From positions 34,754,501 through 34,814,500 of the forward strand of contig NC_092568.1 in NCBI RefSeq assembly GCF_037975245.1: DNA of 60,000 bases, in the 5' to 3' direction. Origin of the DNA: Apostichopus japonicus. Lineage: Eukaryota > Echinodermata > Holothuroidea > Aspidochirotida > Stichopodidae. The notes below the pieces were generated by a model. It ran no database searches and was not told where the DNA came from. It saw nothing but the letters and a program-made list of their open reading frames with translations. This document shows, piece by piece, positions 36,392-47,020 of this stretch (its first letter is position 1; every line of letters begins with the position of its first letter). A program made the position numbers and the translations under genes.

Positions 36392-38490
36392 GTTGCAACC
36401 TAAAGCAGAATAGTACATCACAAATTAGAGCAGTTTATGTTTGGTAGTTAAAACAGTGTACAGTCAATATTATTTTGTTTGGTATTAAGTTGTTGTATAG
36501 GTAGACGTGCCAATGACGTAATAGTCTTTACTACTTGTACTTTGAAGATTGTTCTGCGTTGGCAAACTCTACTGCTCTTGGAATTGTTAATATGTTATAA
36601 TTATGGCCATTGCATCTTTCCTTCTGGAATTGGTTTTAGGTGTTGATATATTTTTCCTAGGATGTGTAGATATTGATGAGTTACTTTAGTTTCCTCATTT
36701 TGTTTTTCTTTTCTTTACAGGTGGTCATAAAGTCCGGTGACTATTCTAGCCACTGTCCTCCTGATTTGGATCTTGAATTCTGTTTTTTAGCTTCATGGCA
36801 AAATACATGGCGCCACCGAATAAAAGTGATATAATATGGAAATATTGCTTCTTTGTGTACTTTTTCCAAACATTTTAACTTACTGAAGAGCCAACGTTAT
36901 AATCAACTTAAACTTAGAGGAACATTTCATAGTTATATCATATATTAAACTGAATATCTTGGGGATAGTATCAGCTTTAGAAACGTTACCATCCTTAAAA
37001 TCATTCAATTTTTCGGGACTGTTACATTTCAATACTAATTGTTTTTTGTTTTTTTACAAACCCATTATTTATTTAAGGAATCAAGAGAGTACACGTAGAT
37101 CTTTCTTAATTAATCGTTGCATGTTAACTTCAATTACGTGACAGAATGGTTTATAAAGTCAGATGTAAGACAACTGTTTGCAAATGGTACTCTATGTACG
37201 TATAAAAACCGCTTAGATGAAACATTCTATGATCAGTCGGAATAATAATTCGATATCAAAGTATACAAGAAACAAATAATAAAAGTATTAATGAGGTCTT
37301 TGTTTTTCGAATACACCAACCCTTTGTATCTCAGTTTATTCCTATCATAAATTTGACTAGCGTCACGATGAAGACGGCATCACGGCATCACGGTGAAGAT
37401 ATACCAATTTAAATCAAATATAAATACCAATTTATGTCTTTAAATCATTTGCTCCATTGCTTGAGTAAAACAGTACAAACATATTGTGTGCGACATGTCT
37501 TGATCTACCCCCCCACCCCCAACCTCAACCCCACATCCTAAAAATCCTCCCAAAAAAAAAAGAGAAACCCAATGTTTTCATTCTAAAGTTCAAACTATTA
37601 TTATTGCTATTGTTAAGATTCAATTTTTATTTAAAATGTGAAGAACCATGATGACTTCACTTTATCTTATGTTACTTTTAACTTTTTCTGCGACGTTCTT
37701 TAAACCTGCCTTTTCCAGTGCATTTGATAAGGTCCCTATCGTGGCTTGTCCCCCTTTGCTGCTTTTCCACTTGATGAGCATCTGGTATGCGGTTTCCGTG
37801 ATACCACCCTTGCCTGCTCCATCATGATCTGCTTCAATGATATCAATTTCATGGGCTTTGAATCCGAGATTCCTCGCTACCTTCTTCCTTTCACTGGCGA
37901 TTTCTGGGGCAATATCCTGGCAAACATAAGAATCAAATTTCGTTGTGTGTCTCCATGACAATTCCTTAACTGTCAGCCAAACACAGAAGTACAACGTGTC
38001 TTAACAGCTTACTAAGAAGTTAATTATACATCAGTGCCACAACGTATAGGGCTGAAAACTAGATTTATTGTTAAAACTATATATAACAACTTAGTATACA
38101 ATCCGTAGCAGATGTATCCATGGGCCTTGCTTGTGTGTCATATGGTACCATCGGCAAATAGTACAAAGTCGCTAACTGGTATAATCGACAGTATTATTCG
38201 CCAGGTTACACAGACATTTGGGTACAACACAAACTCACATTATTCATTTTTATCACGAAACTCTGATTAGACAGTTTAAATTAAATGGAACGATAATGAG
38301 CAATTCATGTAATCAATTAAAAATGAAAACATCGATTTCTGTCAAAAAACTCATACAATGGCTGGAGCCTTGATTTGTGTCAGGATATTACCTCGTAAAA
38401 AAACAGGAAACTTGGTCCACTAAAAAAAAATTCACAGTATTTACTAACCCGTAGCAATTCTTCAGAGACAGTCTCTCCGAGACCCTGATA
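36392..38490. repeat. Segmental duplication D1, copy 2 (contains death-domain gene B)
   Basis: This is the collinear partner of 10019-12055. The non-coding part, the death-domain exon and the 36-nt mini-exon region all align in order. The part corresponding to gene A's start codon region is replaced: where gene A has its ATG exon, this copy has a pyrimidine-rich acceptor and a mini-exon instead. Confidence 0.8.
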
Positions 38491-38714
38491 CGGGGCAGAA
38501 AACAATATATAAAAGCTTATTGTGTAGTCCGTTGCAGATACTTCCCGGGCCTTATTTGTGTGTAAAGAGATCTGTATTTAGTTGGACAACAACAACACAT
38601 GTTTGCTTTCTTTTTCTTTTGGTTTCTCACCTGAAGGACTTTTTCGTCGACTACTTCATCGTGACTATCCTGCAGACAAGGATTCTTTACAACGGCACTC
38701 TGTTTGCTCTCCAT
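37662..38714 (-). CDS. Small death-domain protein B (three coding exons)
   Basis: Exon 1 is 38714-38631 (ATG, 28 codons, start MESKQSAVVKNPCLQD), ending in CTTCAG|GTGAGA. Exon 2 is 38484-38449 (12 codons, GLGETVSEELLR), flanked by a pyrimidine-rich acceptor CCGTATCAG and the donor GTTAGT. Exon 3 is 37964-37662 (100 codons plus stop). All junctions are phase 0 if exon 3 uses the acceptor TTAAG|GAATTG. The nearer-upstream CAG would shift the frame by 2. The product is 140 residues. Residues about 45-137 form one death domain (DIAPEIASERKKVARNLGF, HEIDIIEAD, QMLIKWKSS, QATIGTLSNALEKAGL, VAEKV). About 58 of 98 aligned residues match protein A. It is probably a cytosolic adaptor or decoy in apoptosis or immune signalling, by family. 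The lack of any other domain is seen directly. Exon 1 has no counterpart in gene A. Confidence 0.72.
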
Positions 38715-39588
38715 CTGTATGACTGTAATAGTACATGATAAACATGCAGTAGCAGTACAGACCAAAATATCATCGTAGGTCTCTTGGGCCTATGGTCCCC
38801 TACATTTTAAATTGTGCACAATATTATGCACACTGTTTATATTTTCAAGTCTGTTATATCGCTCTTATTAGATGCATGTTATTATCAACCTAATTATTGC
38901 GACATAATTCAAAGACAAAAGTTTTACTTTCGTATCTTCTCTAGTCGCATTATATTAAATATCATCAGTGTTGCCCCTAAATATGCTAGACACTATAATA
39001 TGCTAGACATTTGCTACATATGCTACACGGTCTAATAATTATCATCCATGCTCTTACGTTAACTAACCGGAATTTGATTGCCCCTGTAAAAATTAGTAAC
39101 CAAACTTCAAATTCATCTGATAAAAGACCTACAAAATTCTAGCAGACTAAAAACTCTCACTTGAGTTGCTCAATTTATTTTTCATTAGGAACATAATAAT
39201 AATAACCACAATAACAACATTAACAATAATATATAGCGCAGAACCCGACAAAAAATATTCAATGCCCTTTACATGATTGATGGCGAAAAGAAAACATCTA
39301 ATAAAAGACGATGCTTACACCGATCAAGTGAGTCTAGAGACCTTCCCACCAACGTGGGAGGGGTGGGTGAAGCATGTGAAAGCTGCGATCTCCGATCGTT
39401 TTCAGTCGAGACACTGAAACATTAAGCTTGTTAAGGTATTACGAGATAGATGACCCCAAGTCAGATTTACAATATTTAATCAATTTATTAGGCATGGGAT
39501 CGAGACAACAGTGTTTAGATACAATTTCTAATATAATACACCTCTTCTACCAATATTTTACAGAATATTGAAAGAATCTCATTGTAGT

Positions 39589-39892
39589 CAGGCGCGTAGT
39601 GAGGAATTTCACAAGGGACGGGCGAACCTGTAGGCAAATTGTTAGAGCCTTACATTCGGCATTGGAACCTATCTAAGCGTAGCGCCACCATTGGTTGGCG
39701 CGAAGAGTGCAAGAAAATTTTGGACGAAAATCGCTGGAAATTGCACTTTCCAGCCTTTGCAAGTTGCATCTAAGCATTCATATTCTAGTTTCTAGGTCTA
39801 GAAAATAATAGCGATATCATAAAAACGTATAAAAAATTATGCTCAAGGGGGAGGGGGTGGTCGCCCCATTCTCCACCGTGGCTACGCGCCTG
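39589..39892. mobile_element. hAT-type MITE, TIR CAGGCGCGTAG, copy 2
   Basis: Same element and same flanks (attgtagt / gttgtagt) as 34925-35229. It moved here by the segmental duplication rather than by a separate insertion. Confidence 0.85.
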
Positions 39893-40012
39893 GTTGTAGT
39901 AGTGTCAAGCAGTGAAGGATGGTCGTTCGTAAGCACGGCATGATGCTTGCTCAAATGTCTTCAATTTTCTCACTCAAAATATTTGCATATTTGTCTGGTA
40001 ATTCATTACGAA

Positions 40013-40156
40013 TTCAACCTGGTTAGCTGTCGCTTGGTTTAAACCCGGAAGAAAACGGCGATTTTCCGCGTAGCAAGCAATCTACGTAAATCACATGGTT
40101 TCCGGAAAGTCGCCGTTTTTTCCAGTACGAACCAAGTGAGAGCTAACCAAGTTGAA
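40013..40156. mobile_element. 144-bp palindromic element, copy 2
   Basis: The duplicated partner of 35350-35492, with a few substitutions and one extra T in the TTTTTT run. Confidence 0.6.
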
Positions 40157-40693
40157 CTCTTAATGTGTGGTAATAGGTACTTTGATTGGTAAACACGACT
40201 GGGATAGAGATCAATCTCTTCTAACTTCACTGTTTACAATTAGAACTGCGTTTGGTTGTTTTCAGCAATTCTGTTCTGAGAAAAAGAATAACTGGATTGA
40301 AAAATCAATGTTGGGTCTAGTAAATTTCTTTTTGGACGGTTACTTTTGACTTACGGTACTTGTCTTGAGATACCTTCAGATTGTTTGTTCAGTCACTATT
40401 TTATCCATTAACAATGGTGCAGGGGAGGGTAGTGGGAAAGGAGAGGGAGGGGGAAGGGAGGAAAGGAGCAGGGAAGAGGGAGGGGTTGGAAACAAGCTTA
40501 CGGAGCATGATTATCCAAAACGTTATTAAGGGTATTGTTATAGTCATTAATACTGCTATCAATGTCACCATCACAAGATGGATTATCAAAATGAAAACTG
40601 AAATCACCACAGGTAAGAAATTTATCTTGTGTAGTGCACACATTCTACAGGGAACGATGAAATTTAGTCTGAAATAATGATAAAGTCAAACCA

Positions 40694-41300
40694 GAGGAGG
40701 GTAGTAAATAGAAAACAGTTTGAAAAGAACATCACACTCATCCGTCGATATCGCAGTAGCTCAGGCTTACTGGAGACAGGCTTTCCCATAATTGGTATGA
40801 AACCAACACACTGAGAAACACATCCCATCAGTAATGATCAGCCAATCGTTCGTACCAGCTTCCATAACAACAAGACATTCGAAATTTCAGGTCTTGTATT
40901 AAAGTCCTCAATCGATATCACATTAGCGCAGTGAAACCGTTTCTCCGTGAATGAGGAGGGCGGTAAATAGAAAACAGTTTGAAAAGAACATCCCACTCAT
41001 CGATATCGCAGTAGCTCAGACTTACTGTAGACCGGCTTTCCCTGAATTGGCATAGAAACCAACACACTGAGAAACACATCCTATCAGTTATGATCAGCTA
41101 AGCGTTTCCATTTTCCATAGCAACAACAAAGCATTCGAATTTTCAGATTTTTTATTACGAGTCCTCAGTCGATATCGCAATAGCTCAGACTTACTGTAGA
41201 CATTATGCTTTCTCTGAATTGGCATAGAAACCAACAAACTGAAAAATATGATCAGCCAACGGTTCGTACCAGCGTCCATAGCAACAGCAACGCATCTCGT
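40694..41300. repeat. Tandem repeat, two and a half diverged copies
   Basis: 'gaggagggtagtaaatagaaaacagtttg' starts at 40694 and recurs at 40953 (period 259). The inner block 'tcgatatcgca-tagctcag-cttactg-aga' appears at about 40745, 41000 and 41169. In each copy it is followed by 'attggcatagaaaccaaca-actga' and 'atgatcagc-a-cg-ttcgtacc'. The third copy lacks the first ~60 bp. No coding potential. Confidence 0.75.
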
Positions 41301-41660
41301 GAATCAGTTACAAAGATACCGATTCGCGAAAAAGGATTCAGTAGTAAAAATAACACATTTTCCATAATAAACGATAACAGATCTAGAAAATGTACAAATC
41401 GTAAGTAAAAACAATATCACAGGATTTAAGAAACACATTACACATAGGTAGAGTGAAAATGGAAAGTAAGTGTAGCCATCAGAAATATGACAAAAGGCAG
41501 CCTGCACAATTATCACCTGTGGGGCAGCTAAAACAGCTATCACCCTCCCCATCCCCCTACCCCCCCCCCCCCCCGCCAAACGCACACATACGTTTCATAC
41601 TAGGATACACTCTACAGCGTTGCTAGATCATTCAGGCTTACCTCATGTTCTTTGAACTAT

Positions 41661-41815
41661 CTAAGGAAATACACACTACAGAGGAAATAGCCGTATACTT
41701 AAAATGTAGCAAGATTACTATAGGTTCTCATTTACTTGGCTATTATGCACAAACAAAACTTATCAATTCCAATGTGAAAGAGAACCTGCAATCCTTACAA
41801 CGCTTCCTTTCTATC
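41661..41815. repeat. Duplication D4, intact copy (empty site)
   Basis: It matches 44764-44879 joined to 49424-49471. The match runs through 'caattccaatgtgaaagagaacctgcaat' without interruption. It is therefore the pre-insertion allele of the site into which the nested transposons at 44880-49423 went. Confidence 0.85.
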
Positions 41816-42010
41816 AGGGGCGTCAATCCGAATTGATACGTGGGGGGGGGGACGTAATCGATTCGAGTATTCCGGCCGTACTATCTAAGCGGAGCACCAC
41901 CATCAGTTGGCAGGCAGCGTACCAAGAATATTTCAGATTTCAATACTTGCCTGACCGCTGGAGATGGCACTTGCCAGGCTGGATAGCAGCCATCTAGTTG
42001 CGTGATTTCG
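41815..42010. mobile_element. hAT-like MITE fragment
   Basis: It begins CAGGGGCGTCAATCCG at 41815, exactly where similarity to the D4 partner stops. It has a G run and then the shared core 'ctatctaagcggagcaccaccatcagttggca' with '..gatggcacttgccag'. No matching right end was found, so it is truncated or its end has decayed. Confidence 0.45.
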
Positions 42011-42322
42011 GGTGAAAATTACAAATTCGTCACTCAGGAAATCTGCAATAAAGTTCTAGCGACCTTCATTTTTCGTGGATTATTTCTTTTACTAGTTATT
42101 CCAATCGACATGAACTTTATAACCCAGTGCAAGTTGACAAACGATGCGGCGAGCTGGAACCCCAGTCCCATTTTGTCATATGTTTCAGGATAGAATACCC
42201 CTAAATTGTTCGAAACCCATGACAACTAACAATCTGTGAATAAATTTAATTCGAAATGGGCACATTATATTGCACCAAATCGGTCAAGGAATGACCCCAG
42301 GGCCTCAGATATAGACCTATAG

Positions 42323-42690
42323 CAGGGGTGGGCAACCTTTTTGAATGAATGGGCCAGATTTTAGGAGTGAAAGATTGACAGGGCCGCACCTAACCAACGA
42401 CCTGCTGTTGATTTCAAACCTTTGATTCCGAAGACGTTCAAGCAATAAGTGTGTGTACTAATCTGTGTTCACAAAACCATAGTGTCAAAACATTACAGTT
42501 GATAATTAATGGTGATAATAGACCTACCTGACAGAATCATTAGTGCAGATAAATTCTAAGCAGCTAGCTTGTATTTTGTGATGATGTAAAATAGATTGAT
42601 CTTTTTCTATTTCTTGAGACATCTCACGGGCCACAAAAACATCACTGGCGGGCCGCATGTGGCCCGCGGGCCGTAAGTTGCCCACCCCTG
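42323..42690. mobile_element. hAT-type MITE, TIR CAGGGGTGGGCAA, 368 bp
   Basis: The left end CAGGGGTGGGCAAC and right end GTTGCCCACCCCTG are perfect inverted repeats. The flanks ACCTATAG (42315-42322) and GCCTATAG (42691-42698) are an 8-bp target duplication with one mismatch. The interior has the 'gggccgcac...gcgggccgcatgtggcccgcgggcc' type of sequence common in hAT non-autonomous elements of many animals. No coding capacity. Confidence 0.9.
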
Positions 42691-42959
42691 GCCTATAGGA
42701 ACGATGTCCCAAAAATTCCGCCACGACTGCATATGTGAGTTTCTCCACTTGCCATCCTGGGAATCATACCACAACATGGTGTATTTCCTCATACGCCATT
42801 ATTAATAATTTAAATAAATAACTAATTAGGGACAGCCCAGATCCTAGTTCGTACAGTGAGCTTAGCGTAAATTTGGCCAAAAGTCGTCATACGCCAGCAT
42901 GTTAATAAACCACCAATGACTATTAATGCCACCCTGGCAAACTTGCCCCCACTTTTTTG

Positions 42960-44763
42960 CAAAATAGCAAATGTTCCTTACTGGCAAATAAAATGTGCCC
43001 CTTTGATGAAGAACTGTCTTTTAGATATATTTTTCGTTTGCGATATTTAATATATTATTTTAATTATTTATTTTTAACTTGTACATGCTATTCTTGAAAT
43101 GGCAACCCATATCTATTTCTAGCACGGTAAATTAAAAATTAGCAATCTCAATCTAAATAATTGATAGCATACTAACACATCATATATATTTTAAGTGATA
43201 TGGCCGGTGTTTATCGGTTTATAGCATAACGAGTGGTGGTTGTGGAACGAGAAAGTGCCCCTCTGATGTTGTGCCCCCCCCCCCACTTTTTGGAAGCTTC
43301 CTACCTCCCTGAGTGAAAATGTCGTTCCCATTCCTACTCATGGAATCAGCACGTAGCGTCCCTATCAGACATATCTGCAACACTGAAAGAGGTGGAAAAA
43401 ATCCAATTCATCATCACCGTAGTGATATCGTGGTGCTAAAAGTTGTTTCGAAACCATTGAAAGAACAGAACTCTAATCACAGTTCGCAATCTGGAAATCA
43501 CAAATTCTTCGGAAGAGTCCGCTTAGCAACACTGCATAGCACTAATGTTGTTCCTAGTGTGGTATTGACAGGGAGCGGACACTGTAACCTTCACACTCAT
43601 AACCCCTCCACCCTGCACAATATTTATACGAAGCTTCGAAAGAATGACGTGACTTGTACACACATTTCAGTCTGACAAGTGACACCAAACTAAGAAAACA
43701 CATAGCCTACCGTTAAAAATATAAAATAAACTTACACTAACTGTTTCGGGATCGTCGTCTAGAAATGTCTACCCGTCTGATTGTGTATCCAATCACTAAA
43801 TTTGTCTTGCAAACTCTCACAAAACAACCCTGTCTATCACGTAACCAAGTCTCAGTTGTTCACTTCCTGCTGCAAAAGTGCTCAATACATAGAAGTATAG
43901 ATCAAGTACATAATATAGTAAACGTATATGGTAACCTACAACATGTTGTTACTCGAGTATATACGTGTATGTAAATGAAAAGTGTGTTGTAAATATGGAT
44001 TGGACTTAAGGCCAACGATTGTTTACCAGCTTTTATGACATTGGTTAAATGAAGATGGTAGTGTATAGTGTTTCTGCCATCCGCTATAGTAACCATAGAG
44101 ATACCAAGAGCACAACGTTTCGTAATTGATCGTTCAGCTGGATCATTTGTATTAACAAAAGAATGTCAGGCAATCTCATCATTAATGTTTGGTATTATAT
44201 ACCTTATAATCCATCGAATTATCGACTTTCTCCCTTAAAATTTCTCTAATAAAAGGAGAAACATCGACACACCGTATCAATATTGTGCGCAAACACAGAA
44301 ATTGCAACGGTTTGTATGGACCTTTCGTTATACCAGAGCGGGATTCAGCGTGTGTGTGTGTATAGGGGGTGGGAGCCGTCCGGGAAGGGGATTCTGGGAC
44401 CCTTTTTATAACCTATTAATATATACGCCATGGCATATAGCAAATACTGCTGGAGCTTTGTACATAAACATAATCAGGCCAGACTCATACTGTAAACTGA
44501 TAGGGATATTACTTAAGTGTTGACAGTATCGTGTTATTTGGTTTTTCTTTTACAGTAATCATATTACTGAATATCAGGTAAAAATATCTCATGTATTCAA
44601 ATCGCATTGAGAGGATAACATATCGCCCAGTTTTATAATAGCGAATTTAATGTTGAAATAATTGGAGCTTGGTTAAATATAAAATCAATATATATTTAGG
44701 GAATAGTCGAACGTTTGACGTAGAAAGTCGTAATTTCAAGGAATGGTCAATGTAGAGTCGAAA
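42960..44763. repeat. Segmental duplication D3, copy 1
   Basis: It aligns collinearly with 50210-52032, from 'atagcaaatgt-cc-tactggcaaataaaatgtgcccc' to 'ggaatggtc-at-tagagtcgaaa', with many small indels. ORFs inside it (43313-43675, 43765-43974) are not maintained between copies in a way that suggests selection. A CAGAGCGGGATTCA-like MITE end with a GT run lies at about 44333. Confidence 0.85.
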
Positions 44764-45477
44764 AAGGAAATACACACTACAGAGGAAGTAGCCGTATACT
44801 TAAAATATAGCAAGATTACTATAGGTTCTCATTTACTTGGCTATTACGCACAAACAAAACTTATCAATTCCAATGTGAACAGGCGCGTAGCCAGGAATTT
44901 GCCAAGGGAGGGGCGAAACTGCAGATTCCGCATTGCAAACTATCAGAGCCGTATATAGAGAGAGTTTGGCCAACTGGCGATTTGTGACGTCACACGCAAA
45001 CCATGGGCATCAAAATAGGTCCAGTTGTCGTTACCAGTTGCGCGAAACACGAAAAACACCACACACAATATATAGCAGCTTTGCACACTGTGCTCGTTGC
45101 GAACAAACGAAGCGACTCAGAATGTCAGATTTTGACAGGCATACGAGGAACAAAATGGATATCAGGTAATGAATTAGAGTATGCGTTAGTTAATGACATT
45201 TACGTTTATCTTCACACCTGAAATGCATAGAAAACTAGCTGAAAACCTGTCATTACACTTGTTTTATTTTACGCCTCATACTACTAGTCCTACTTTAGTC
45301 ATACAAACGAAAAGCACACATCACAGTCCTGGCTAGGCTAGATTACAGACGCACAACTATAGCATCAGGCCTACATTAATAGATCCTTCAATTAAATTAA
45401 GTAGGCCTACACATAAAATGACAATTTATGCTTCACTGATCTTTTCAGGTTTGCCAAAAAGTAGTTGTACCAGAGGT

Positions 45478-45668
45478 CATTGTATTAAACTCCAGAAGTT
45501 ACATAGTAGGATTAATAGTCGGCATAACTTTTTCTCTAAAGTCTAATACAACTTATACAAGGGTTGTGAATGGATGGAATGGTTTGCCCGAGAAGGTTGA
45601 ATTGCAAGTAGTGTGAATGGGTTTAAGAATACTTTGGATGAGTACATTAAGCATTGTAATTGGGTATG
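45478..45668 (+). pseudogene. 3' end of a jockey/CR1-type LINE reverse transcriptase
   Basis: The plus-strand translation gives LHSRINSRHNFFSKV, then (shifted) TRVVNGWNGLPEKV, then (shifted) SSVNGFKNTLDEYI and a stop at about 45668. The order 'FF..R.VN.WN.LPE.V....SVN.FKN.LD' is the usual C-terminal tail of RT ORFs in this LINE group. Two frameshifts show it is dead. It lies inside the P-like element. Confidence 0.7.
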
Positions 45669-46379
45669 ACATTTGATGGCCTTGGTTTTATTCCTCTCAT
45701 ATAGCCTTAGGGTCCTTAATGGGGACTTGAATGTCTCTCCTGGTCTTTTTTCTACTAAACTAAACTATATACTTGAGTGTAGGAGTTAGCAATAGTTGGG
45801 AGTCTGTGGGCAAACCTAAGACTGATATTGTGTTGTTAATTTCTCAGGAATGTAGTACTAGGCTATAGTAGGTGCAACAGATTGAATGGGTCTGTCGAGA
45901 AAAAAAAACCCTGCAACAACTGAAGACTGGTGTATGTTGTAGCTAATGTATTTTCCATTAACATATATACTATAAGGTCATGTCCTTAATAAGGTTTCAT
46001 GGATCACACTGACATAGTGTGCCTACTTGTCAGTGTTGTCAACTGAGCACAGGGCTGATGACATCATTCAGTTTGTTATTATGCAGACAGCAAATGGGCA
46101 TAATGATAATTATTAATTGTTACTTATTCTTCATGCTGCCCTTACTGGCCTTACCTGAACAGTGATGTATAAAAATGCAAGAAGTCGTTAAGCTTTCCAT
46201 TTAAGAATCGTTTCAGCCTGTCCTATTTCAAACATATGATTGGCAGGTTTCCACGTTACATAGCTTATCAAAATGGAGCTGTTCTGTAAAGCAAGAAAAT
46301 CACACATATGCATGCATACAAACACACTCATATATAACAATTTCTGAATATCTTTTCAGCTGCCCAAAGGTACTGGAAT

Positions 46380-47020
46380 GCAAGCTCTGTTGGGTGAATT
46401 AAAAAACCCTCATTGTACTCTTTTATCATGGTCAGCGTAGCTGGAACCAGCAATGATGGTGATGTGGATTTGACAGTACCTAGACAAGAATTCAATAGCT
46501 GCTTTGTGTTGAAGTGGGTTCAACTTGCTCAAGGCCATGACAGGATGACGACTAGACGTTAGGATGAATTATCTGTTGCAGAGCTCTATAAACCAGGCAG
46601 TTGTTAAAACATCCATTGGGTGACCCTCACAGTCTACCAGGCACTGCATCGCAGAAGCAAAATGAAGTGTGTGTGATACCTTCATCTTATGAGAGTGGAA
46701 TGGTATCAGTGTGGCCTCTGTCAATTTGGCTTCAAGTCTTTGTTTTCTTGAAAGCTGAGAAGATCTTTCAGTGGTTTCACACTGACCTCTGTACTTGACA
46801 ATTCATGTGTATTTGCCAGCTCAGGAGGAAGTCAGATTTTAATTACATTAACCAATGCTGACTTTTTTTTGGACATGTGGTACATCTGCAAGGAGGTGAA
46901 GGAAGCAGTTGGAGTTGCATGGATGTGGAATCTTGTTGATAGTCTGGCAGTCTTATCCACAGATTATCCCAAAGCTTCTCCACATTGCCACATTCAGAAC
47001 TTATTTCATTGATAAACTTG
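46380..47020 (-). pseudogene. Decayed P-element/THAP9-like transposase
   Basis: Read on the minus strand, from about 46.9 kb downward: a WLADVPHL-like segment (LADVPHMSKK with frame breaks), VSVKPLKDLLSFQENKDLK (about 46760), SHKMKVSHTLHFASAM (about 46670), PMDVLTTAWFIELCNR (about 46600), then in the same frame HPVMALSKLNPLQHKAAIEF (about 46520). These segments and their order match the central region of P-type transposases related to THAP9. At least one in-frame stop (after ELCNR) and several frame changes abolish function. The N-terminal THAP zinc finger and the C-terminal part were not found. Confidence 0.7.

Larger units (their letters stand above)
38638..40525. repeat. Segmental duplication D2, copy 2
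   Basis: This is the partner of 33999-35860 and starts inside exon 1 of death-domain gene B. Gene B's donor and the rest of the gene lie just outside the block to the left, so this is the ancestral side for the exon and copy 1 at 34.0 kb is the derived side. Confidence 0.9.

Noticed and set aside
43313-43675. 120-codon ORF, longest intact plus-strand frame in its region
   Set aside because: The duplicated copy at about 50.57 kb has indels that break the frame, and there is no splice context or family match.
43765-43974. ORF shared with 51016-51234 in the D3 duplication
   Set aside because: All four substitutions between the copies change the amino acid, so there is no sign of purifying selection.
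46601-46798. Plus-strand ORF in the P-like element
   Set aside because: It is the antisense shadow of the minus-strand transposase relic.
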